Assembly (NCBI GenBank): GCA_965262565.1
Contig: CBDHFQ010000018.1
Location: 1-12,881 of the forward strand
Length of the DNA stretch: 12,881 bases
Reading direction: 5' to 3'
Source: CBDHFQ01 sp965262565
GTDB taxonomy: Bacteria; Bacteroidota; Bacteroidia; J057
The notes below the pieces were generated by a model. It worked only from the letters and a program-made list of their open reading frames with translations, did not search any database and was not told the origin of the DNA. Shown here piece by piece: positions 1-5,676 of the stretch (the first letter of the stretch is position 1; each line of letters starts with the position of its first letter). Made by a program: the position numbers and the translations under genes.

Positions 1-1
1 T

Positions 2-400
2 TTTCATCAATTAACCAGCCCTTATGGAATCAGCATCAACTTTCATCGATTGGATGATTACCACCTCCTGCATTATATAGAGATTCCCCCTATGCTATTC
101 GAACCTTTTATTGGAAATGCCTTTAAACATGGAAATGCTCTTCATCATGAGGATGGCTTTATTCATATTTCTTTAACTACAAATGCAAAATACTTAATCT
201 TTGATATTTTTAACACTAAGGATAACGCTACATATTCCCCATGCCTGCATGCTTCCACCAAAAAGGGTATCGGACTAAAAAATGTCCAGGAACGTTTGCA
301 AATGATTTTCCCTAACGCTCATGTATTGCATATAGACAATAACCATCCCAGCCTCTTCAAGATTCAGCTTAAAATTGAATTGGAAGCTCTCGTTGTATAA
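2..400 (+). CDS. LytS/YehU-family sensor histidine kinase, C-terminal fragment (5' end outside the window)
   Basis: The frame is open from the window edge, so the gene starts upstream; the TTG at 50 is internal, not a real start. About 132 codons are visible and cover the ATPase half of a membrane histidine kinase of the LytS/YehU type, which phosphorylates a LytTR response regulator. Visible motifs are the N-box region (IPPMLFEPFIGNAFKHG) and the G2 box (GIGLKNVQERL). The PP preceding the N-box and the NVQERL are characteristic of this family. The usual N-box reads ENAxKH; here Glu is replaced by Gly (codon GGA). The phospho-acceptor His domain and membrane segments lie outside the window. 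No LytTR regulator follows; the next gene is an unrelated secreted protein after a gap of about 350 bp. Confidence 0.85.
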   Translation, partial: FHQLTSPYGISINFHRLDDYHLLHYIEIPPMLFEPFIGNAFKHGNALHHEDGFIHISLTTNAKYLIFDIFNTKDNATYSPCLHASTKKGIGLKNVQERLQMIFPNAHVLHIDNNHPSLFKIQLKIELEALVV

Positions 401-628
401 TGTTACCAAATTCTTATCTATAGGGTCAAATTCTCAATAGATATTTTCAGACATCTCATATAATTATATCATTGTAACATAATCATTCAAGGTCATTAAC
501 TAAGGACGACTTCCTCCCTTTTATCATAGTATAGTTGAATATTATCCAGCTAGCTCCCCCTTTTAATTATTCATTTGATTGACGCTCCTTATCTCCTTAG
601 TCGATAAGGCTTGACAATCAATTATTTA

Positions 629-652
629 ACACAAATTAACATTCATTTGTGT
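629..652. promoter_or_regulatory. Perfect 8-bp inverted repeat upstream of the S74/T9SS gene
   Basis: The 352-bp gap 401-752 holds no convincing ORF. Within it, ACACAAAT (629-636) and ATTTGTGT (645-652) form a perfect dyad with an 8-nt spacer, about 100 nt before the next ATG. A TTGACA lies at 611-616, and a weak 7-bp hairpin (CCTTATC/GATAAGG) lies at 587-609. The dyad could be an operator, but in AT-rich DNA chance is possible. Confidence 0.3.
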
Positions 653-711
653 ATCCAATACGAATAGGTAACAGGATTTATCAGACCTGGAAAAATTTAA
701 TCTCAACATTT

Positions 712-726
712 TTTATTCAATTAACT
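712..726 (+). repeat. 15-bp leader motif, copy 1
   Basis: TTTATTCAATTAACT occurs exactly here and again at 2652-2666. It ends 26 nt before the ATG of the S74/T9SS gene and 16 nt before the ATG of the beta-barrel gene. The sequence on to the ATG is also alike (TTATCA...CATTATGAAAA), so the two genes share a 5' leader. It may be part of the 5' UTR or promoter; no function is known to me. Confidence 0.5.
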
Positions 727-752
727 TTTTAACCTTATTTATCATTCACATT

Positions 753-2351
753 ATGAAAACGTTATTGTTAACTATCATTCATCCTTTCAAGCAATTACCC
801 TATTTGATCATTTATGGCATAAACGGTATGGCATTGGTCATGCTCTTCATGCTATGCTTATCTTCATCTTATGTATCAGCCCAAGAATGGAACGGGGCCT
901 CAAATACTACAGGCTCCATTCATAGAGAGGGTAATGTCGGCTTGGGCACAACTGCCCCTCTATTCAGACTCCATATTCTTGAGCAAGTAGGAGATCGCAG
1001 CACTTCTGCCTTATTCCTGGATACGGAAAATGATGATTTGATCCCAAATATCTTATTTGGCAAGGATGGGGATTATGTAGGAAATATTCGCTTTAACGCT
1101 GATAATGCTTTTCAAATTCAGTCATTCGTTAATAATGGATTTGAAGAGAGGTTTACTATTACCCAGAATGGAGATGTAGGAATTGGGACAACCGATCCAG
1201 CCTATAGAATGCATATTAAGGAAGATGCAGATGATATTAACACACTTTTTCTGGATACAGATGCTGACAACCTTCGACCTAATCTTGCCTTTGGAAAAGC
1301 AGGATCTGTCCTGGGAAATATTCGAATAGATGATAATGATGACATGCAACTTCAAATAAATGGATATACTACTGTAATGACTATTACAGAAGATTCTAAA
1401 GTTGGCATTGGAACCTCTGATCCTGATTCAAAATTGCATATTGTAGGCGATCAAACAATTGATGGCAACATCAATATGGTAGGTGATCATACGATCGAAG
1501 GGGATATTAATCTTAATGGTGAAATCAATATTGATAGCTTACATATCGCAGATTTAGGTAATTTTAATTTAGGATTGGATGGAGATGTTATTCCTTATGC
1601 AAATACTAATTATGATTTAGGGAACAATGACCCAAATGAATGTTGGAGCGATGTCGTAGCCGATAACTTTGTTACTTGTTCTGATGAAAGTATTAAAAAA
1701 GGAATAGCAGATATGGGATACGGATTATCAGAAATTCTACAACTTAGGGCAGTAAGATACAAATACCTGAAAGACCTGGATGTTCAGAAGGATCGCTTAG
1801 GCCTGATTGCCCAAGAAGTAGAGCAGGTAATCCCAGAAATTGTAAAAACCCATGATGTAGATATGAATGCAGAAGGACGATTGGAAAGAAAACCCGTTTC
1901 CATTTGGGGAATCAATTATTCTCTATTGTCTGTGGTGTTAATCAAAGCTATTCAGGAACAAAATGACCAATTGACAGATCTTCAACAGCGCGTAGAAGAC
2001 CTGGAGAAGAAATTAGATGTACTTAATGACACAAGAATTCAAACTAATGGTACTCCCTCAGTTCAAAATGCACTGTTACAAGGAGAAGATCTGTTCCGAC
2101 TGGACCAAAACGTTCCCAATCCATTCGGTAACGAAACAGAAGTTCACTACTTCCTGTCCAATGAGATTCAATCTGCTGAATTACATATTACTGATCTTAG
2201 TGGACAATTGCTGAAGAGAATGAATATCAGTGACAGAGGTGAAGGCTCAGCTTCTATCCATACAGCAGACCTTCCCAATGGCCATTATCAGTATAGCCTT
2301 ATCATTAATGGGAAAATAGCTGGAACAAAGAGAATGGTCATAGCTAAATAA
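753..2351 (+). CDS. Secreted tail-fibre-like protein with S74 intramolecular chaperone and T9SS sorting domain
   Basis: A 532-residue exported surface protein. Residues 1-43 are a long signal peptide ending VSA|QE. Three repeats of the VGIGTTxPxxxLHI type follow (near residues 61, 140 and 211), as in phage tail-fibre-like proteins. Next come short beta-rich N/G/D repeats, then a Peptidase_S74 domain beginning SDESIK at Ser310 with GLIAQEVEQVIPEIV downstream. S74 domains trimerise the fibre and then cleave themselves off just before the Ser; the Ser310/Lys315 pair at the usual spacing is present. A coiled coil spans about 397-426. The end (447-532, LFRLDQNVPNPF to KRMVIAK) is a typical T9SS type A sorting domain. 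The start is preceded by no Shine-Dalgarno, which is normal here. A strong terminator follows. The function of the displayed fibre is unknown. Confidence 0.93.
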   Translation: MKTLLLTIIHPFKQLPYLIIYGINGMALVMLFMLCLSSSYVSAQEWNGASNTTGSIHREGNVGLGTTAPLFRLHILEQVGDRSTSALFLDTENDDLIPNILFGKDGDYVGNIRFNADNAFQIQSFVNNGFEERFTITQNGDVGIGTTDPAYRMHIKEDADDINTLFLDTDADNLRPNLAFGKAGSVLGNIRIDDNDDMQLQINGYTTVMTITEDSKVGIGTSDPDSKLHIVGDQTIDGNINMVGDHTIEGDINLNGEINIDSLHIADLGNFNLGLDGDVIPYANTNYDLGNNDPNECWSDVVADNFVTCSDESIKKGIADMGYGLSEILQLRAVRYKYLKDLDVQKDRLGLIAQEVEQVIPEIVKTHDVDMNAEGRLERKPVSIWGINYSLLSVVLIKAIQEQNDQLTDLQQRVEDLEKKLDVLNDTRIQTNGTPSVQNALLQGEDLFRLDQNVPNPFGNETEVHYFLSNEIQSAELHITDLSGQLLKRMNISDRGEGSASIHTADLPNGHYQYSLIINGKIAGTKRMVIAK

Positions 2352-2381
2352 TTTTCATTCTCCTACATTTTGAGCTTTTGT

Positions 2382-2423
2382 AAGAAAGCCTGGTAGATAT
2401 GATGCTACCAGGCTTTCTTTCTA
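2382..2423 (+). terminator. Intrinsic terminator after the S74/T9SS gene
   Basis: A 15-bp perfect stem (AAGAAAGCCTGGTAG at 2382-2396 and CTACCAGGCTTTCTT at 2405-2419) with an 8-nt loop is followed by a T-rich run, 30 nt after the stop codon. It should end the transcript of the S74 gene and separate it from the beta-barrel gene. Confidence 0.9.
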
Positions 2424-2682
2424 TATAAAATCTTCGAGTAGTTCATCGCTACATGGCTCAACACCAATTCTATACATAAAATGAAAAGATAAATTTTATT
2501 AAAACTAAAGCATATTCAATCAATTTATCAAAAAAAAGATATAATAATATTTTATTATTATATATACATTATATATATTTGACTCAAATAACACATTTTA
2601 ACTATCAAATACTCTTAATCGTTCCTACTTTACACCTAATTTGTTAAAGTATTTATTCAATTAACTAATTTATCAACTCATT
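2424..2682. other. Very AT-rich intergenic region
   Basis: No gene is seen. Positions 2541-2561 form ATAATAATA-TTT-TATTATTAT, a perfect 9-bp inverted repeat, followed by alternating TA runs to about 2580. This is low-complexity DNA likely to melt easily and probably contains the promoter of the next gene; no clear Bacteroidota -7/-33 pair could be fixed. Confidence 0.5.
2652..2666 (+). repeat. 15-bp leader motif, copy 2
   Basis: An exact copy of the motif at 712-726, here 16 nt before the ATG of the beta-barrel gene. A shorter form (ATTCAATTAAC) occurs at 6610-6620, without an obvious linked gene. Confidence 0.5.
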
Positions 2683-3192
2683 ATGAAAAAGTCTATTTTT
2701 CTATCTCTATTCCTATTCTTGTTCTTGCTTCTTTCTTTTACGATTGTTCCCATTTCTACTCGCGCTCAAGTATATAACACTGCTATAGGAGCCAGGCTAG
2801 GGTATCCGCTTTCGGTGAGTGTCAAGCAATTTTTAGGTAATTCGTCTGCAATAGAGGTTTATGCAGGAACTAGAGGATACAGCACCTACAGATGGTATCA
2901 CGTGAGTGGGGCATATCAGATTCATAAACCCGTCGGGGAGCTTGAGAATCTACAATACTATTTTGGAGCAGGTGCTACAGCTTTCTTCTGGAGTTACGAT
3001 TTTTTTGACGTTAGCGGACTATCTACCACAACCTTAGGTGCTCAGGGATATCTGGGATTAGATTTTACCTTTAATGGAACACCTATCAATTTAACGTTAG
3101 ATTGGATTCCAACCATTTACATTGGAGATGCCTTTTTAACGGGATTCTCAGGTAGTTTTGGTTCACTAGGGGTAAGATATGTTCTGCGATAA
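2683..3192 (+). CDS. Small outer-membrane beta-barrel-like protein
   Basis: A 169-residue exported protein. Residues 1-28 are a signal peptide (KKS, a long Leu/Phe core, then TRA|Q). The mature part has alternating aromatic/Gly beta strands (AIGARLGYPLSVSVKQFL, AIEVYAGTRGY, YYFGAGATAFFW, TTLGAQGYLGLDF, PINLTLDWIPTIYIG) and ends with a strand SLGVRYVLR. This pattern and length fit the small 8-strand porin-like barrels common in Bacteroidota, often annotated only as hypothetical outer-membrane proteins. No catalytic motif is visible. It shares its leader sequence with the preceding secreted gene but is separated from it by a terminator, so it is probably transcribed on its own. The specific function is unknown. 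Confidence 0.8.
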   Translation: MKKSIFLSLFLFLFLLLSFTIVPISTRAQVYNTAIGARLGYPLSVSVKQFLGNSSAIEVYAGTRGYSTYRWYHVSGAYQIHKPVGELENLQYYFGAGATAFFWSYDFFDVSGLSTTTLGAQGYLGLDFTFNGTPINLTLDWIPTIYIGDAFLTGFSGSFGSLGVRYVLR

Positions 3193-3731
3193 CTAATGAT
3201 CAGTCATTCAACAAAAGGTTATTCTTATCACATGTCAATGTAAACTCACTTTCTTTCTAGTTACGAATATACATCATTAAATAGCAAGTAAAGAAGTACC
3301 AAGCGCTCAGTTTACACTACACTTTTTCGATAAAAACACATATTAACTTTATCTAGTAGAAAAGTATCATTTATCTCAGCATTACTGTTGGTATACTTCT
3401 TTTTCTTTTGGCATCATTCAATGGCTAACAGATTTAAGATAAACTCCAGAAGTAGAAAATCCATATTGTCAATTCATCAATCAATTCTCCTGAAATTGTT
3501 AGTTTTCTCCGACAATTCAGGAGATTTTTTTGACCTTCATCATTGGTACGAATCCCCTCACACATTCCAACAACACACCACTATCATACATTAAAGAAAA
3601 AATCTTCCTCCTAAACAGTTACCATTCCGCAAATTCTGTCATTAATATATAGAATATATAGCAGCTGCGAATATGCTTTTGAATCACGCTTAACCTTATC
3701 ATCGTTTTTTCGACTTAAAAATACTAGATCA
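3193..3731. other. Gene-free intergenic region with a terminator
   Basis: About 540 bp. A 68-codon frame at 3388-3594 has low-quality composition and runs through the terminator hairpin, so it is not accepted. The stretch between the barrel stop and the terminator at 3486 is long (about 290 nt), leaving room for a long 3' UTR or a small RNA, but no promoter could be pinned down. A partial inverted repeat (AAAGAAGTACC near 3290 and GGTATACTTCTTT near 3390) is also present. Confidence 0.5.
3486..3531 (+). terminator. Probable intrinsic terminator
   Basis: TCTCCTGA pairs with TCAGGAGA (3517-3524). A one-base bulge and a further ATTGT/ACAAT helix follow, giving a stem of about 13 bp, and then seven T residues (3525-3531). 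On the plus strand it could end the barrel transcript or a small RNA from 3193-3485. Confidence 0.75.
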
Positions 3732-4373
3732 ATGGACTATTTTTGTACAAATTGTCATTACCCATTTTCTTCAGTAAAGGAGGTCGCTGGATCAACAAAT
3801 CACATATGCCCCAACTGTGAAACGCCCTTTCAACATTCAGCAGAGGAAATCAACGAATTTCATATCAATGAGAGCCATATTCCCAGCCCAGCCTTAAAAA
3901 TCCAATCTTCAGAGGATTCCGTTACTGTCAAACTCCCTTTACTTTCTTCGGGAGGATATGTAATTATCGCCAGCCTGATATTTAGTTGGAACATCCTATT
4001 GTGGTATTTATATGCCACAGATAATACTAATCAAGATACCCTATTTCCAGCTATTGTATTTGGAGGGTTCTTGATCGGATTCACCATTTTGATGTACATG
4101 CTCAAAATAGAATTGATTATGGATCGCGAAAAAGTACAACTTATCAAGTCCATCGGAGGTTTACATCATATTCAGCAGGAAAAAATGAGCTATCTACAAT
4201 CTATCGAAGAAAAAGAAGAGGAAGAGGGCCAGGATCATCCCATCAAAAAAATCAGGTTTCTCTTTAGAGGAGGACGCATGATCAAATTCGGTGCCCAATT
4301 AAAAAATAAAGATAGAGTTTGGTTGGCAGGAAAATTGAAACTCATCCACAGCGAATTATCCTTTCCATCTTAA
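3732..4373 (+). CDS. Zinc-ribbon, two-TM membrane protein with cytoplasmic C-terminal domain
   Basis: 213 residues; I do not recognise a named family member. At the N-terminus, Cys5-x2-Cys8 and Cys26-x2-Cys29 (FCTNC...ICPNC) form a zinc ribbon. A polar linker leads to two hydrophobic segments, about 76-95 and 104-124, with a short polar hairpin between them. The remainder (about 125-213) has the strand pattern of a PH-like domain (IELIMDREKVQLIKSIGG, then KIRFLFRGGRMIKFGAQL) with an acidic stretch EEKEEEEG, and ends in an amphipathic helix. Zn-ribbon plus two TM plus PH-like folds occur in Bacteroidota membrane proteins of unknown role. It appears to stand alone, with the accessory island beginning right after its stop. 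Confidence 0.8.
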   Translation: MDYFCTNCHYPFSSVKEVAGSTNHICPNCETPFQHSAEEINEFHINESHIPSPALKIQSSEDSVTVKLPLLSSGGYVIIASLIFSWNILLWYLYATDNTNQDTLFPAIVFGGFLIGFTILMYMLKIELIMDREKVQLIKSIGGLHHIQQEKMSYLQSIEEKEEEEGQDHPIKKIRFLFRGGRMIKFGAQLKNKDRVWLAGKLKLIHSELSFPS

Positions 4374-4409
4374 CAACCTCTCTCTTCCTCGACGTTTAAT
4401 AACTATGTT

Positions 4410-4480
4410 TTCTTATCTGTAGGAGGTAAGTGTAACATCTCCCCAATGACTATTATTTCTTATTCGTAGGAGGTATGTGT
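4410..4480. repeat. Two 24-bp direct repeats (period 47 bp)
   Basis: Copies at 4410-4433 and 4457-4480 agree at 21 of 24 positions. Both carry GTAGGAGGTA followed by GTGT. AGGAGGT is a perfect Shine-Dalgarno sequence, unusual in DNA where genes do not use one, but no well-placed start follows. The repeats lie immediately before the GC-rich segment and may mark one edge of the accessory island. Confidence 0.6.
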
Positions 4481-4481
4481 T

Positions 4482-4600
4482 GGGGCGTCAGCTTCCAGTC
4501 GTACGAGCTTCAGCTGACCGGGAGCTTACGGACTCACCTATCGGCTCGGTCTTAGCGCAATCCTTCCACACCCTCCAGACTATATCCTCCAGCCCCCTTT
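4482..4600. other. GC-rich, foldable segment of unknown origin
   Basis: The gap 4374-4775 has no gene I can support; a 65-codon GTG frame (4477-4674) lacks family features. Inside it, 4482-4600 is clearly richer in G+C than its surroundings. It can fold as an outer helix GGGGC (4482-4486)/GCCCC (4592-4596) around a dyad GTCAGCT (4487-4493)/AGCTGAC (4512-4518) with TCGTACGA nested in its loop, plus a weaker CCGGGAGC/GCTCGG arm. It could be a structured RNA, the end of a mobile element, or a foreign remnant. Confidence 0.45.
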
Positions 4601-4775
4601 GCCGTAGGATTATGAGGTTGATTTTTTCTCAGCGCATTAAGGTTCAGAAATTATTTTCTATCCTGTTTTTTTAGATTAATTTATATCCTTCGTGCCTTAT
4701 CTAGCTTGTACTTGAGATTGAAGCTTCAAGTTAATCATATTTTCTCCCCTAGGGTTGGTCTCCCAAGAATGCCCC

Positions 4776-4973
4776 TTATTTCTTCATGTTTGAATGAATT
4801 GCGTTAACCCTTTCTACCTCTATTTCCTGGAGTTTCGCTATATCTTCATAAGTCATTATTCCTTGTTTAAAGAATTTTGACTGAAGTAAACTTTCAATTG
4901 ATCTAATCATCGTTTCTTCTTTTCCTATTTCAATTCCCTCTTCTCTAATAGTATGTTCGATATAGATTCCCAT
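4776..4973 (-). CDS. Free-standing Rpn C-terminal domain (tail B), antitoxin-like
   Basis: A 65-residue ORF starting MGIYIEHTIREEG, nearly the same as the internal segment MGINEYIEHTIREEG of the nuclease gene upstream. It continues GIEIGKEETMIRSIESLL and ends in a small helical domain (SKFFKQGIMTYEDIAKLQEIEVERVNAI) that aligns with, but has diverged from, tail A of the nuclease (SELFSKGILTYSQIAEFLDITKDEVKAI). It therefore equals an Rpn C-terminal domain without the nuclease. In E. coli such domains (RpnS) are made from an internal start and block the full-length toxic nuclease; a similar role here is inferred. Its ATG has the same upstream bases (AACAGCT) as the other tail copy. It could instead be a non-expressed remnant. 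Confidence 0.6.
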   Translation of the reverse strand: MGIYIEHTIREEGIEIGKEETMIRSIESLLQSKFFKQGIMTYEDIAKLQEIEVERVNAIHSNMKK

Positions 4974-5027
4974 AGCTGTTAGTGTTAGTCCTGGGGTTGA
5001 AACCCCAGGTTAATATATATCACCCTT
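4974..5027 (-). repeat. 54-bp inter-tail spacer with hairpin, copy 1
   Basis: Lies between the stop of tail A' (5028) and the ATG of tail B (4973). It is identical to 5338-5391. It contains CCTGGGG-TTGAAA-CCCCAGG (4990-5009), a perfect palindrome of 7 bp or more, and TTAATATATATC beside it. The hairpin could be a terminator-like or recombination element; no T-run follows directly. Confidence 0.8.
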
Positions 5028-5337
5028 TCAGGGGTTATCTAGAGATGAGCCTTTTTGTTGCATGGCTTGATGAATTGCTTTAACCTCGTCCTTGGTAATG
5101 TCCAAAAATTCTGCTATTTGGCTGTAAGTCAATATGCCTTTACTAAATAATTCAGACCTTAGTTGTTTTTCGGCCGATGTTTGTACTAAAGTAGCTCTTT
5201 CCTTTGCTGCTCCTATTTCAATTCCTGTTCGATTCCCTGTTCCCTTGCTCTCTTCCCTCTTCTCTAATAGTATGTTCGATATACTCGTTGATTCCCTCTT
5301 CTCTAATAGTATGTTCGATATACTCGTTGATTCCCAT
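5028..5337 (-). pseudogene. Duplicated Rpn C-terminal tail (tail A'), frameshifted
   Basis: Reading starts at ATG 5337 with MGINEYIEHTIREEG, the same entry point as the internal Met of the nuclease. A 13-residue unit (INEYIEHTIREEG) is doubled by a 39-bp tandem repeat. Compared with the nuclease gene, 4-nt and 1-nt deletions in the GIEQ repeats shift the frame, so the ORF from this ATG stops after 39 residues (5218). The rest of the tail is intact in another frame: GIEIGAAKERATLVQTSAEK, then the small helical domain, ending SSLDNP-stop at 5028. Positions 4965-5089 and 5092-5225 are identical to 5329-5453 and 5472-5605, so the copy is recent. Confidence 0.8.
5253..5330 (-). repeat. 39-bp perfect tandem repeat inside tail A'
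   Basis: 5253-5291 and 5292-5330 are identical. 39 bp is 13 codons, so the duplication keeps the frame and doubles INEYIEHTIREEG. The matching segment of the nuclease gene and of tail B is single. Confidence 0.92.
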
Positions 5338-5391
5338 AGCTGTTAGTGTTAGTCCTGGGGTTGAAACCCCAGGTTAATATATATCACCCTT
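5338..5391 (-). repeat. 54-bp inter-tail spacer with hairpin, copy 2
   Basis: Identical to 4974-5027, with the palindrome at 5354-5373. It separates the end of the nuclease gene's own tail (5392) from the ATG of tail A' (5337). Confidence 0.8.
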
Positions 5392-5623
5392 TCAGGGGTT
5401 ATCTAGAGATGAGCCTTTTTGTTGCATGGCTTGATGAATTGCTTTAACCTCGTGACTGAAGTAAACTTCAATTGGTAATGTCCAAAAATTCTGCTATTTG
5501 GCTGTAAGTCAATATGCCTTTACTAAATAATTCAGACCTTAGTTGTTTTTCGGCCGATGTTTGTACTAAAGTAGCTCTTTCCTTTGCTGCTCCTATTTCA
5601 ATTCCTTGTTCGATTCCCTGTTC
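5392..5623 (-). pseudogene. Detached, out-of-frame C-terminal tail A of the Rpn gene
   Basis: This is the original 3' end of the nuclease gene, now out of frame with it because of the 53-bp duplication. Read in its own frame it gives EQGIEQGIEIGAAKERATLV, then the tail helices to EFLDITN and a TGA at 5468-5470. That stop is created by an 18-bp insertion (about 5454-5471) absent from tail A'. After the insertion the old reading continues in another frame to SSLDNP-stop at 5392. Thus this tail carries two separate lesions. The inserted bases match tail B (4879-4900) with one base missing. Confidence 0.75.
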
Positions 5624-5676
5624 GTAGCTCTTTCCTTTGCTGCTCCTATTTCAATTCCTTGTTCGATTCCCTGTTC
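5571..5676 (-). repeat. 53-bp perfect tandem duplication that frameshifts the Rpn gene
   Basis: 5571-5623 and 5624-5676 are identical. They cover the GIEQ repeats and GAAKERA of the C-terminal tail. Because 53 is not divisible by three, the gene leaves its frame in the second unit and ends in TNRESNKELK-stop. Confidence 0.93.

Noticed and set aside
3388..3594. 68-codon ORF between the barrel gene and the zinc-ribbon gene
   Set aside because: It reads straight through a terminator hairpin and has an unlikely composition (Phe/His/Ser-rich without domain).
4477..4674. 65-codon GTG frame beginning in the second 24-bp repeat
   Set aside because: It runs through the GC-rich foldable segment, has no recognisable domain, and the AGGAGGT is too close to the start codon to act as its ribosome site.
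4965..5605. Regular repeats considered as a CRISPR array
   Set aside because: Repeats are long, few and mostly coding, with no short regular repeats and no unique spacers of constant length, and no cas genes are present.
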